Source of the DNA: Cristatella mucedo
Lineage: Eukaryota; Bryozoa; Phylactolaemata; Cristatellidae
DNA length: 64,000 nucleotides
Assembly (NCBI GenBank): GCA_009760855.2
Contig: WPIO01000077.1
Coordinates: forward strand, 592,001-656,000
Direction of reading: 5' to 3'
Shown: positions 38,402 to 48,059 of the stretch, piece by piece
Numbering within the stretch: position 1 is the stretch's first letter
Layout of the letters: each line of letters begins with the position of its first letter
Program-made: the position numbers and the translations under genes
Notes under the pieces: generated by a model
Seen by the model: the letters and a program-made list of their open reading frames with translations, nothing else
What the model was told of the DNA's origin: nothing
The model's database searches: none

Positions 38402-39624
38402 AGCTTACCAAAGAAAGCAAAAAAGCTCAACGTGGCCGCCCTTCGACAGGAAGTTGATCTGGTGAGGACAAGCTGCCGGACACCGGCAACGCGTGCGGCG
38501 CTCTCGAAAGGAAGTAAACTATACGACACTGCGCTCCCTAAGTCGATTCGCAGTGGGCGTCCTAATCGAACGTGCTGGTCCGACACAGCGAGCTCTTCTC
38601 CGACGAAGTCTCTCGAACTTAATTCAGCGAAATCGCTTGCTGCATTGTCACTCTCCCGCATTTTCCCCGCGGTTCAGGGCTCAGCTATGTCAGCCCGGGT
38701 TCTGCCAAGAGTTCGTGGCCAGGGCCAGCATCCCGAGTGAGCTCGGCGGCACGGCCCCACTGGGGGGAGGGCACTACACCCCCCCCCCCGCCACAGTTGG
38801 GGGGTGCAGTGCTTCGCAGCTGCCTCTTAGCTTTTCTTCGCCAGCTGCTCGGTACGTTGTTAATTAAAAACATAGCACTTAACATAATAAATAATAATAA
38901 TAATATTCTATATAAAACTAAACGTTGCTTGGATGCCACGTCCGTTTTTGTATTTCATTTTTGCATTGCCCGTCATTTTTTTGCGTAGACGTTTTCGGTG
39001 CAATCCTCTTGCAATATTTAGGCATTAGCGGTCTATCGTCCGTGCAGGCTTTTTCACGCGATGTTACGTATAGATATTCCACCACGGATCCATCTAGCTA
39101 ACGTATGCCGGGAAGATAGCCGGCAACCGCTTGTTCCGAATGAATGCGCCAAAGAAGACGATAGCTCGTCGAGGTGATGCATTCCAGTAAAAATAAGTCT
39201 GCTCTTCTGATGAGTAGCTGTCAACTCAAAGGAAATGAAAAAACTTTAGCGGCGGTGGCGTCAGAAGCCCTGTCGCGGCTACCAGCAAATTGTCAAAATT
39301 AGTGAATCCTGACTGGAACGTTTTATAACTTTTTAGTTAGTGTGAGAACGGAAATCTGTTTTAACAACCATTATGTTTGTATACAGGAAATTAAGAGCTA
39401 GCCCTCTTACAAGCGATCCATAAGAATAGGCCATGGAGAATTTACAGACCTGGCCCACCTTGCTCTAGCACGTTGAGCTCGTACGCATGTGCTAAATTTA
39501 GTAGTAGTTTGTCAGAAGCTTATAAGTATTTCTTTTTATAACTTGCAACTTAGTTTTGTTATCTGACAGTGTATTGAGAACGCTAAGTTCGGAATCCCTG
39601 CACTTGGTGTCACGTGACTAATAT
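38402..39624. other. 1.2 kb between the two LTR-like repeats
   Basis: The first 350 bp are GC-rich and open in one plus frame (LNVAALRQEVDLVRTSCR...), with no domain I recognise. There is a poly-C tract near 38776-38788. The remainder is AT-rich and featureless. No primer-binding site, gag, protease or RT motif was seen, so a complete retrotransposon is not supported. Confidence 0.45.
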
Positions 39625-40362
39625 TGTATGCAGGCTAGGTTCGGTTGGCTGTGACAGGATGGCTGTAATGTGGTAAGGGTCACCGGCTAGGCCGGAGTCT
39701 GACCTATGGCATATCCGGATGTGTGGTGACGAGAGGTCGCCGGGGCTCTTGGGTAAGGGAAGTTGGCCGAGTAAGTCGTGTTGGAGCCTCCCGGTCTCGC
39801 CGAGTTATGCACCTGGATGGCTGCAGACGTGCTCCGGCGATGCGGCCACGCACGCTAGGCAACGAGTGCCCAAGGCCCTAGCGGAGTTGGATAGCACGCT
39901 CGTTGTGATTTGTATATTCGGCCTTCCCCGTGTAGCGTGTTCGTGGCCTCCCGCCCCCCCCCCGTTAGTTGGGGTCTTTCGGGGGAAGAAGCTCTCGACT
40001 GTCTGTGGTAGACGTCGACTCCAACTTGCCAAGCAGTTACTCAGCCGGATCTTTCACAGAGTACACTCGTACTGTTGGAATGAAGTCGGTACAACGGCAG
40101 GACTGCGGAAGCCGACTGACCAACGCGTTTGTTCGCTTGCTGCGTCGTCTTTCGCCCCAATCTGTCTGGGCCACTTTGTATCGGATCCTCCCTGTAGACT
40201 TGTTTAGTTCCTCTATTTTTGTTGGCGCATGCGATAATATAAAGAGGTCTAACCCGACAGCCGCTCGTCTTACCTAGCTCAGCGGTATGGCGAGCGGTGG
40301 CGTGGCCCGAGTATGACGGGGCTCGGCGGGAATTAGCCACTGACCCCTGGAACTCGGCTAGA
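39625..40362 (+). mobile_element. LTR-like repeat, copy 2 (about 738 bp), probable solo LTR
   Basis: It starts TGTATGCAGGCTAGGTTCGG and ends GGAACTCGGCTAGA, with TATAAAG at 40238-40244. Relative to copy 1 it has many substitutions and small indels. The 4-bp flanks are ATAT on both sides (39621-39624, 40363-40366). The right flank is the TTA-rich end of a LINE A copy. Confidence 0.68.
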
Positions 40363-40363
40363 A

Positions 40364-40990
40364 TATTATTAATAATAATAAATTTGTATAGCGTCCATGG
40401 AGAACTTAATCTCACTATAGGAACTTTCGATTTGTTGCAAATAAAGCATGATCGGGTGGTTAAAGGTAGCATGCTCAGTGACAACATCCATAATATGACT
40501 AGAGGTAAAATGCAGCACAGGGTCAGCATGCAAATACGGTTACAGGCAGCATGCACAGTGTCAGCACGCATAAGCACAAAAAGGAAGAATCACATAGACC
40601 CACTAGATGCATTTTCGCTTTATTTTACGTATGATCAAGTCAGGGAATGTCATGGCGTCATTCAGGAGTGAGTTCCAGGCTTCGGGAGCATGTCAACTAA
40701 AGACGCGGCCTCCCTAAGAATTTGAGGTTCGTATGAGGTATAGGTAATCATTAGATTCAGAAAAACAAATCTTGGCTGATTTTAAAGCCTCGTTTGCATA
40801 GCGGCAGAAGAGCCTTATCGGCAATCACCTCCGGTTGCAGCTGGCAACAAGAAATTCCTCAACTGCAGGATTCGAACCCTCAACCTCAATCGGGGAGAGC
40901 AAGCACCTTACCTCCTGGGCTGTCATGGCCCAAAAACGAGTGGTACGATGCTTAGCCTGGTTGTGGAGTAGATCTGACAGGTGAGCTCGA
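40364..40990 (-). mobile_element. LINE A 3' fragment interrupted by a SINE B
   Basis: Tail complement ATTATTAATAATAATAAAT, TAGCGTCCATGGAGAACTTAATCTC, the 3' UTR, then ORF2 remnants up to 40766. The LINE resumes at 40932-40985 (GAGTGGTACGATGCTTAGCC, GGAGTAGATCTGACAG) after a nested SINE. The same sequence is uninterrupted in the copy at 4957-5535. Confidence 0.87.
40761..40937 (-). mobile_element. SINE B nested in LINE A, with short target duplication
   Basis: The SINE at about 40767-40931 reads TTGGCTGATTTTAAAGCCTC (tail complement), CATAGCGGCAGAAGAGCC, GGATTCGAACCC (B box complement) and GCACCTTACCTCCTGGGC (head). The direct repeat AAAAAC lies at 40761-40766 and 40932-40937. The interrupted LINE sequence joins correctly across it. 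Confidence 0.82.
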
Positions 40991-40995
40991 TCTTA

Positions 40996-41135
40996 ACACA
41001 TGAGTTAAGGTGCTCACTCTTCACCACCCAGGTTGTCGGTTCAAGTCCTACGGCCATCCTTTAGCGTCCTCTGCAAGCGTAGGTGACAGCAGCGGAGGCT
41101 CTTCTGACAATATATATATAAATGAGGCTGTTGTA
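40996..41135 (+). mobile_element. SINE B copy
   Basis: Plus strand: GAGTTAAGGTGCTCACTCTT, GTTGTCGGTTCAAGTCCTAC (B box), GGAGGCTCTTCTGACAATAT and AAATGAGGCTGTTG. Degraded body. Confidence 0.78.
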
Positions 41136-41433
41136 TGAGCCTACCTCTTCTAGGTTGCCCACTAGCGAGTTGCCCTACAGAGCTAGCGAGTTTCGTGTCT
41201 GTCTGCCACTTTTCTCTCCAATCGATATTTCTTCGCCTTTCGTCCAAGTAGCCTTTTGAGCAACTTCGATAAATCGCAGTAACTACAGAGCGACGTGGCA
41301 TTTCTTCAGGAAGTGTATAAGACATATAGGTTTATCAAACCCCTTCTTGAGTGCCAATCATCTCACTCGGGCATAATTCCCACTTAAATTTAATGGCTCA
41401 GTAATATTTTAGCTAAACCATTTCAGAGCACAG

Positions 41434-41580
41434 CTGGTTTGGCCCAGTGGTCAAGGTGCTCGCCCCGACCAAGGTTTGGCAGGGGTCGTGGGCTCGAGAC
41501 CCAGGGCATATGTGATAGCACCTTCATAGATATTAAGTTCTCTTAGAGCGCTTTACAAATGAATAATATTATTATTGTTA
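41434..41580 (+). mobile_element. SINE A copy
   Basis: Plus strand: CTGGTTTGGCCCAGTGGTCA (A-box side), GCTCGCCCCGACCAAGG, GTCGTGGGCTCGAGACCC (B box), then ATATTAAGTTCTCTTAGAGC, GCTTTACAAATGAATAAT and ATTATTATTG. The tail again equals the LINE A tail. Confidence 0.85.
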
Positions 41581-41938
41581 AAGAGAAGCCGTAATCCTGT
41601 GAGACTCTTGAGTATGGGTTGGAGACACACTCGCAGATTTGTTCCAGCACCAGCACTCTTTCTATGCACTGTATGAACCTCTCTTCTCAATAATCGCCAA
41701 GCAAGCTCTGGGCTTTTATTTCCAGCAAACTGAAAACACGGCACCTGCACTAGCGCGAACATGCACCTGCTTCTTGCGCCTGCATCTTAATCCTTTGATC
41801 CTGCTTTTCAGCTCCTCAAATTTTTTCTCAACACACCCGAAGATTATTTTGCCGACATTTGCACTTGGCTGGAACCTATCTTTCTTAATTGAGACAGAGC
41901 TAAGAGCAGTCTAGATCAAATAAACGATAACATGAATA

Positions 41939-41985
<47 letters not shown>
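41939..41985. repeat. (CA)n-(TA)n microsatellite
   Basis: ACACACACAC followed by about 34 bp of TA. It introduces an AT-rich stretch (to about 42400) without other recognised features. Confidence 0.95.
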
Positions 41986-41988
<3 letters not shown>

Positions 41989-42639
41989 GTAAAGATAGTA
42001 GCAAAAATATATAGGCCATACTTTTGTTATTTAGAAACTAAATAGCCCAACCCTCAACATTTGTTTGGCCAATAAATAACCTGTAGCTAACGTTCACATA
42101 TTATTGCATATAACATAAATACATTATATAACATTGTCTATAAATTTTAAAAAATCTAATATATTGCATGTACAGCATATGTAATGTTGCAAAGTCACGG
42201 ATGATTAGAAAATATTACGCTGTCAATAATTCCACATGTCACTAATGCATAGTGTTGAGCTAGAACATATACGTTACGTTCGCTTATACAGGAATATAGA
42301 TTAAGTAAATATCCACATACTTTCACTGGACTCATTCAAGATTAAAAAACTGATTCAAGCAATAGTTATCAACTGAACGTCTGAGAGCATTTTGGCAAAA
42401 GGTAATGCTGAACATTCGATCACGATCAAGCTTTTTCAGAATTTTCCTTCCGGTAAGCCCGAACCAGCATAAGTTCTGACCAGGGCAGCTACCATAAAAT
42501 CTAATTTTTCCGTCGTAAAAAAAAGGTTAGCGGAGCCGGTCACGTCCAAACATCCCGGAACAAAAACTAGGGCCTCGCAAACCATACGAAAAACGTCGGC
42601 GTGTACGTACAATTCTCTACGAATAAAGACAACGTGAGC

Positions 42640-42845
42640 TTTTTCACAGTGCTGGTAAGACTCGTGTCACCAATCGTGTGAATCGCGGTATACGCGATAT
42701 AAGAATCGTGTCACCAATCGTGTGAATCATGGTAGCGTGTAAGAATCGTGGCTCGGGTAAGCAAGAATACCGGTATCGGTAAGAATCGAGAAGTAAGTAA
42801 GAATCGTGTCGCAAGTAAGTAAGAGCGGGTCCCAGGTAACAGCAT
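42640..42845. repeat. Degenerate tandem repeat with GTAAGAATCGTG core
   Basis: The segment TCGTGTCACCAATCGTGTGA occurs twice (starting near 42662 and 42708). It is followed by further units GTAAGAATCGTG, GTAAGAATCGAG and TAAGAATCGTGTCGC with variable spacing. No coding or family assignment. Confidence 0.8.
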
Positions 42846-42849
42846 TATC

Positions 42850-43055
42850 GAACTGTCTAATGCTGCCACTAATCATACTTACATTCTGACCCTGTGCATA
42901 TCACCCCTAACCATGTTATTCATGTTGTTAACTGACCATGCTACCACTAACCATTCGATTGTGCTTCCTTTGCAGTGAATGTAACCTGCCGAGAAAGATA
43001 TTGAGTTCTCTGCAGGCGCCATATTACACGCATTATTGCTATTACTAATTATCAT
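42850..43055 (+). mobile_element. LINE A 3' UTR and tail
   Basis: AATGCTGCCACTAATCATAC, CTGACCCTGTGCATATCACC, CTTTGCAGTGAATGTAACC, AAAGATATTGAGTTCTCTGC and ATTATTGCTATTACTAATTA. It starts within the 3' UTR. Confidence 0.8.
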
Positions 43056-43149
43056 TATTATACCATTATGGATAGTCCAAGCGCCGTCTGGGCACCCACA
43101 AACAGCTGGGATGACATCTGATTTCTACGTACAGAAAGCCGCTTTGAAT

Positions 43150-43235
43150 TTGAGTGAGTTAAAGAACACTATCCTGCATAGCACGCACTCAGTCTTTGTG
43201 GCCTTGCGCTGTGCGGCAGAGATACCTTACCTTAC
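43150..43235 (+). mobile_element. LINE B terminal fragment
   Basis: GAGTGAGTTAAAGAACACTATCCTGCATAGCACGCACTCAG...GCAGAGATACCTTAC follows the last 80 bp of LINE B with changes. Confidence 0.6.
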
Positions 43236-43704
43236 GGTGCTAATGGCCCAGCTGGTTTCGTTGGTTAGTCGGAAAAGCCGGTCCATTATACCCGGGGCCG
43301 TGCATAGCTATGGCACTTCATTTCGTTAACGTTCAGTCATCCATCGGAACATTGGACCCAGCTACTGGCGTCAAATTTTTATTGAATGGCGGTCATCAAA
43401 TGTGGTGATCCGACCCATATGTATCGACGAGCCTGTGCCCCATTAAAGTGTCCAGCCGTAGTTATCCTCTCATGCCTAGTGGACTGGCTGTAGTTGTTCT
43501 TCCAGCCCCACTAGACTCGCCACTCTTCCGCTCGCATGCAAACCGCTCAGCATTCCCTTTGCTCCGGTGAACTGTTGAGTTCCTGTGTGCTTTACGCTCT
43601 TACCTGTGCATTAGTCTGTGGATTTTGATAGCCCGAGGTGACGCTGATTGTGTCTCTAGTAGGTGTGTGGCCTGTATGTCTTCTTAACAAAATAGTTCAC
43701 TTGT

Positions 43705-44060
43705 GCATCGCCTTGAAAGAACCGAATCCCTATCCATGCGCTTAGCGTCTGCCAGAGAGGTCGGGCCCGCTTACCTTGACCTTGAAGAGTAAGCATTACG
43801 ATCGCGGTCATTACAGGCGAGCACCTTAACCCTGGGCCACTAAACTAGGGCTCTCTTGTGTGCTTTCTCATCTCGGCCAGTGCACAAAAATCGTTTGGTT
43901 TCGCATCATTGTCGCAATACGATAGCATGCACGCAACTAATTCTTGGTCATTAATCCTGTTTCGAAGAGTTGTAAAGCGCTTGAATAGTACAGATCTATT
44001 TCTCTTTAGGTCGATAGATAATTAGCTGTTATTATCATCGTTATTATCGTCATTAATCGC
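43705..44060. mobile_element. Decayed SINE A (minus) followed by a LINE A tail (plus)
   Basis: At 43705-43860 the plus text shows AACCGAATCCCTATCCATGCG and GGCGAGCACCTTAACCCTGG, a degraded minus-strand SINE A. At 43945-44060, GAGTTGTAAAGCGCTTGAATAG and CTGTTATTATCATCGTTATT is a degraded plus-strand LINE or SINE tail. Confidence 0.6.
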
Positions 44061-44064
44061 TCTT

Positions 44065-45420
44065 TCCGCCTCAGCTAAGAAGCGGCGAGGGAGAGAGCCT
44101 TGAACAAAACTTGACCTGGTGGCGGACGCTAGATGCTGACGTCACCTGACAGCTTTTCGTTACCCTAGCTAGTCCATGGGGCAGCGCCGTCCGGTCAGGC
44201 TCACTCCAGGTATTATTTCGAGCAAACGAGCCAGCTGCCGACCGGAAGCGATCTGTGCGACCGGAAGCGCTGGGTGCTTGAGTGGGTTGGGTGGGCGGTC
44301 CATGAGAAAGAACCGAAGTCGGCGGCAGCTGCAAGATGTCGGCGGCTCCCTACTCAGTCTCCAGCACACCCTAACACTCCTTGGCACGTGAGCCATTTCA
44401 AAATGAGAGAATCATTGGATGCGCTAAGGCTCGGCAACACTTCCCTGCACAACTCGGCCTCGCCGGCCTTCTGTAATCTCTGACGCGACTTTCTTTGCTC
44501 GAGGGGCAGACATCCCAGAAATCCCGGCGCTAGGGTCCCAGTGACAGCTGGAGCCTGCCGGCCAAATACTCTCGGCCGTTTGCACCGGAAGACGTTGGGG
44601 GCGTGGACAGCCAAGATGCGTCCTGGAGGCAGGGGTAGCCGACAAGCTGGAGGGGGCATGGGCTACTGGGAACCGTCAGGCGGCGTGCACGGCCGGATGC
44701 CTCGGGATGATGTGCCTACCAAAATGTCGATAATGTGCAAAGCGTTCAGCGGCTTTCAGTCCGAGAGCTATTGGAGAGTCTACTTACGAGGCACACAGGC
44801 AGGATGAACGTCTGGATCAAAAGCCGAATTTCGGGCACTGAGCGAAAGCTCTGCTGCTGACGTCTTCTTCCGGTCAGGATGTCGATCGCAACGCAAACCT
44901 TTGCTAACAAGTTTGGAATCAATTCGAACGAGACGATTCCAATGTTTCATTTCAACTGGAACTTCGGCGTTGTATAACAGTGGCTCCGGCGGCAGCTGTT
45001 CTTGCGTGAGTCTCACGGAGACACAGCTGGCGAACGCGAGCGATGAACGAGCCTCTTCCTTAACTACTCTCGACGCGTACACATAGGAGAGCTCGTTCAA
45101 TCGCAGCTGACGACGCGAAATATAGCATGTATTAGTGGCCAGACACTGCTCTGCCTCATCGGCTTAATTATTGGCCACGGGTGAGGCATGTACATTAGTG
45201 TCAAGGCGCTTCGTAAACTGCAGCAGCACAAGCCGCAGGCACACACAACATCGGCTTAGTCGCAGTATGAGTACACGGCTCTAGGTAAAGCGCTAGGGAC
45301 TCCGCATTGGCTCTCTCTCCCTCCCTCGAGCGAATCCTTCAGCTCCTTGTAGCTGGACTTAGACGAAATGGCCTCACTGCAGAGTGGTCGCGTTGCTCCT
45401 GACGTATTCCCTAACGTAAA
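44065..45420. other. GC-rich region with open frames on both strands, unassigned
   Basis: Several frames of 60-106 codons overlap on both strands here. None has a recognisable domain, codon signature or clear splice-site-flanked block. It may be a CpG-rich promoter or first exon of an unrecognised gene. Confidence 0.35.
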
Positions 45421-45429
45421 GTCAACACC

Positions 45430-45560
45430 GCCTGATATAACAGCCTCGTTTACATATAGCAACAGAAAAGCCTTAGCACATACACCCAGCACTTGAAGTG
45501 ATCGATAACTGGTGGACTGCTGGCGCTCGACCCCACGACTCGGATCATGTAGTCAGAGCG
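45430..45560 (-). mobile_element. Decayed SINE B copy
   Basis: Plus text: CTGATATAACAGCCTCGTTT, AGCAACAGAAAAGCCTTAGC and CGCTCGACCCCACGACTCGG. The head is missing. Confidence 0.65.
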
Positions 45561-45719
45561 ACGGGACGCCCCAACTTTGAATTGTGAGAAAAAGGACTTC
45601 AGTGGTTTACAGACACAAACCAGTTGTTCGTGGGTTAGCACTCGCGTAGATAAAGTGTCGTAACTGTCAGCATTCACGGTGCTCTGTTGGCTATTGCTCA
45701 CATGCGGTCTGTGCACTGA

Positions 45720-47690
45720 TCACGAGCGACAGTGTCACAGTGCCAGACCCGAGCCCTTTCCCATCAACAGATAGCTCCTTGCCCGGCCAGCTGTAGCCGT
45801 CGCAACCGGAATGTGCCTCTAACACGGGCGCCACGGCACCAATGGCAATATCGGGATGTATCGGCTAGCGTCTTCGCACACTCGTTATCTCAGCTATGGA
45901 TATTTATTTAAAGGACTGGCTTTGAATAAGGATTTTACCGAGAGTCAAATCGTGCACTAGCGACGAAGAACCACAAGATGTAGATAATAAAGAAGCAAAT
46001 TAACAGCCAAGTCCATTTATTTCAATGTTCTATGCGTCCACAATGTATCTCTAATACACTGCACATCTTTTCCCATGATATTCGTGCGTGTCACCACAAT
46101 GCTGGCGAGTATCCACCATCGACAAATGGATGAGTGACCGGATCTATATGTGAGTGTTGCTCCATTCGTATAAGCCCCGATAGCAATCGCCTGCCTGCTT
46201 CTTGTTTGCCCCGGTGGTGCCCTTCAACCAGCCAACGAACGACTCTTCCTTTTTGTTTTCGACCAGGAACCGACCAAGAATCTTGGAGGCCTAAAACGAA
46301 TGCTTCCTCTCACTTATCTTCTCTCGCTAGTGATTCAGCGAACAAGAAGTAATGGAGCAGCAGAGCAGCTCGCGATGCTGGCTTCGTCTAAGCGACAAAA
46401 TGGTTAGACTTTTACGTTGCATGATGGCCACACCAGCTGAGTTTGTGGCTGGGGCCCTCTGCTCTTCGTCGAACTGCTCAGCTGCCATTTTGGGACTGGC
46501 AGAGTTAGTTTTCCCGCTGGTGGACTTTTGAATTTACCTCACCTTTGCGGCATAGCCACTGCTCCAAGGACTGGGCAGGAGACATAGGGAGGTCGCCTCG
46601 CCCTCACTCGGGCATGCCTCGTTCTCGGCAAGCTTGCTGCTGCCAGCAGCCCTCCGGAGGCTGCAGAAACTAGCCAGTAGCCCGGTATTATTCAAGGGAA
46701 GGGGTGGTGGAGTCTGATCATTGAAATGGGTTGAACATTGACCGTGACCGAGCGATTCAATCGCATCCCGCACGCATCCAAAGATCGTGCTACCAAGCAC
46801 CGAACGAGCACAGACCCAAACTCACAAACTGTGTCCTGCTGCTGTAGTCAAGGTCAGTACAATTTCGAGGTGGGTCTACCCCCAACCTGCCTTGCCTGAG
46901 TCTGTGCTTGGAGAGACTGTTTGAATAGGCATACCACTGGTAGCGGTGCCTCTGTTTAAATTTCCCAACGCGATACCACAGCTTTTTCGTAGCCACACTA
47001 GCGATCACAAGTTTTGCCAAACCTGGCCTCTCGTCAGTGTGGTCTACGTACGTCAGCCAGCAGCTGTGGAAACTACTGTAAACTGACGGTTAATACTAAA
47101 AAATAAATTTTGTTTATTGTTTATCATCAAGCAACTTTATTGTCCTTCTTTTATTGCTCAGGAGGACTGCTGAATGCTGTCTGAGGGCGGACCCTGAAGT
47201 AGGCGTATTTGTGGATGCCTTATTAGCAACCGAATAACTCTGCCACAACGACCGGTTGCTGTACCTAATTTCGGTAGCTTAGAAGTATTACTCTGCTCAT
47301 CTATGGGCTAGTTAAATGATAATAAGGCTAAACCAAATCTGCAAGCAGAGTGTCTGCACTTTTAAATACGGTCAAACTCTCAGCTTATCATTTGCGGACG
47401 CATTTAACCCACTCGCTCGTAATCCAGAAATTCTGCCACGCCATCTAAGAGTGCTCGATTAACTAATCCGAGTGCTTACGCTCTACACACTCATTATTTA
47501 TTTCATAAAAATTAGTAATCATGCGGAGCAATCATTTCCACGAGCTAGCCCCCTCGTCGAGATGGTGGCCGATGAGTGTCAGCATTACGGCAGCCAAAAT
47601 GTCTGAAGTCAAACGTGACCTACCGAGAAGGGTCATGAGTAGAAGAGCCGTAATTGGAAGAAGAGATGGAGGCAGAGACAGATTCAGGGT
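45720..47690. other. No recognised feature
   Basis: About 2 kb with mixed composition. Open frames are short and unsupported. No repeat family recognised. Confidence 0.4.
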
Positions 47691-47699
47691 TTCCCCTGG

Positions 47700-47850
47700 G
47701 TCTCAGCCCACGGCCAAGGTGCTTGCTTTTCACGACCTGGGTCGTTTGATCGAGTCCTGTGGTCGACGATCTTTTATTGCTACTACAAGTGGTATCGATA
47801 GCTGTTAAGGCTCATCTACCATCTATAAATGGGGCTGTTAAATAACCTTT
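47700..47850 (+). mobile_element. SINE B copy
   Basis: Plus strand: CACGGCCAAGGTGCTTGCTT, CACGACCTGGGTCGTTTGAT, CGAGTCCTGTGGTCGACGAT, TTTTATTGCTACTACAAGTG and TAAATGGGGCTGTTAAATAA. Short form of the internal palindrome. Confidence 0.82.
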
Positions 47851-47991
47851 CTTTTTTTTAGGTGGGAGATTGAGGGACAGCTCGGCAACTGGGGTTTCGC
47901 AAATCGAGGAATTGGGAGAGGGAGGTACGAGGAAAGGAGAAAGGGTGAGGGCAAGGCTCCACAGGAGGAAGAAGGTAAGAACTAAGGGAGG

Positions 47992-47995
<4 letters not shown>

Positions 47996-48053
<58 letters not shown>
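47996..48053. repeat. (GA)n microsatellite
   Basis: Pure GA tract of about 56 bp. Confidence 0.96.
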
Positions 48054-48057
<4 letters not shown>

Positions 48058-48059
48058 TA

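Noticed and set aside
37659-40362. A complete LTR retrotransposon or TRIM bounded by the two direct repeats
   Set aside because: The repeats look too divergent for one element, the 1.2-kb interior has no recognisable primer site or gag-pol motif, and copy 2 has its own ATAT flanks.
44780-45100. A 106-codon minus frame in a GC-rich region
   Set aside because: An overlapping frame is open on the other strand, no domain or splice-bounded conservation is visible, and composition alone can explain it.
46090-46350. Minus-strand frame containing THPFVDGG, suggestive of a Fic motif
   Set aside because: The following residues lack the GNGR of the Fic core, and the surrounding frame has no other Fic features, so the likeness is probably chance.
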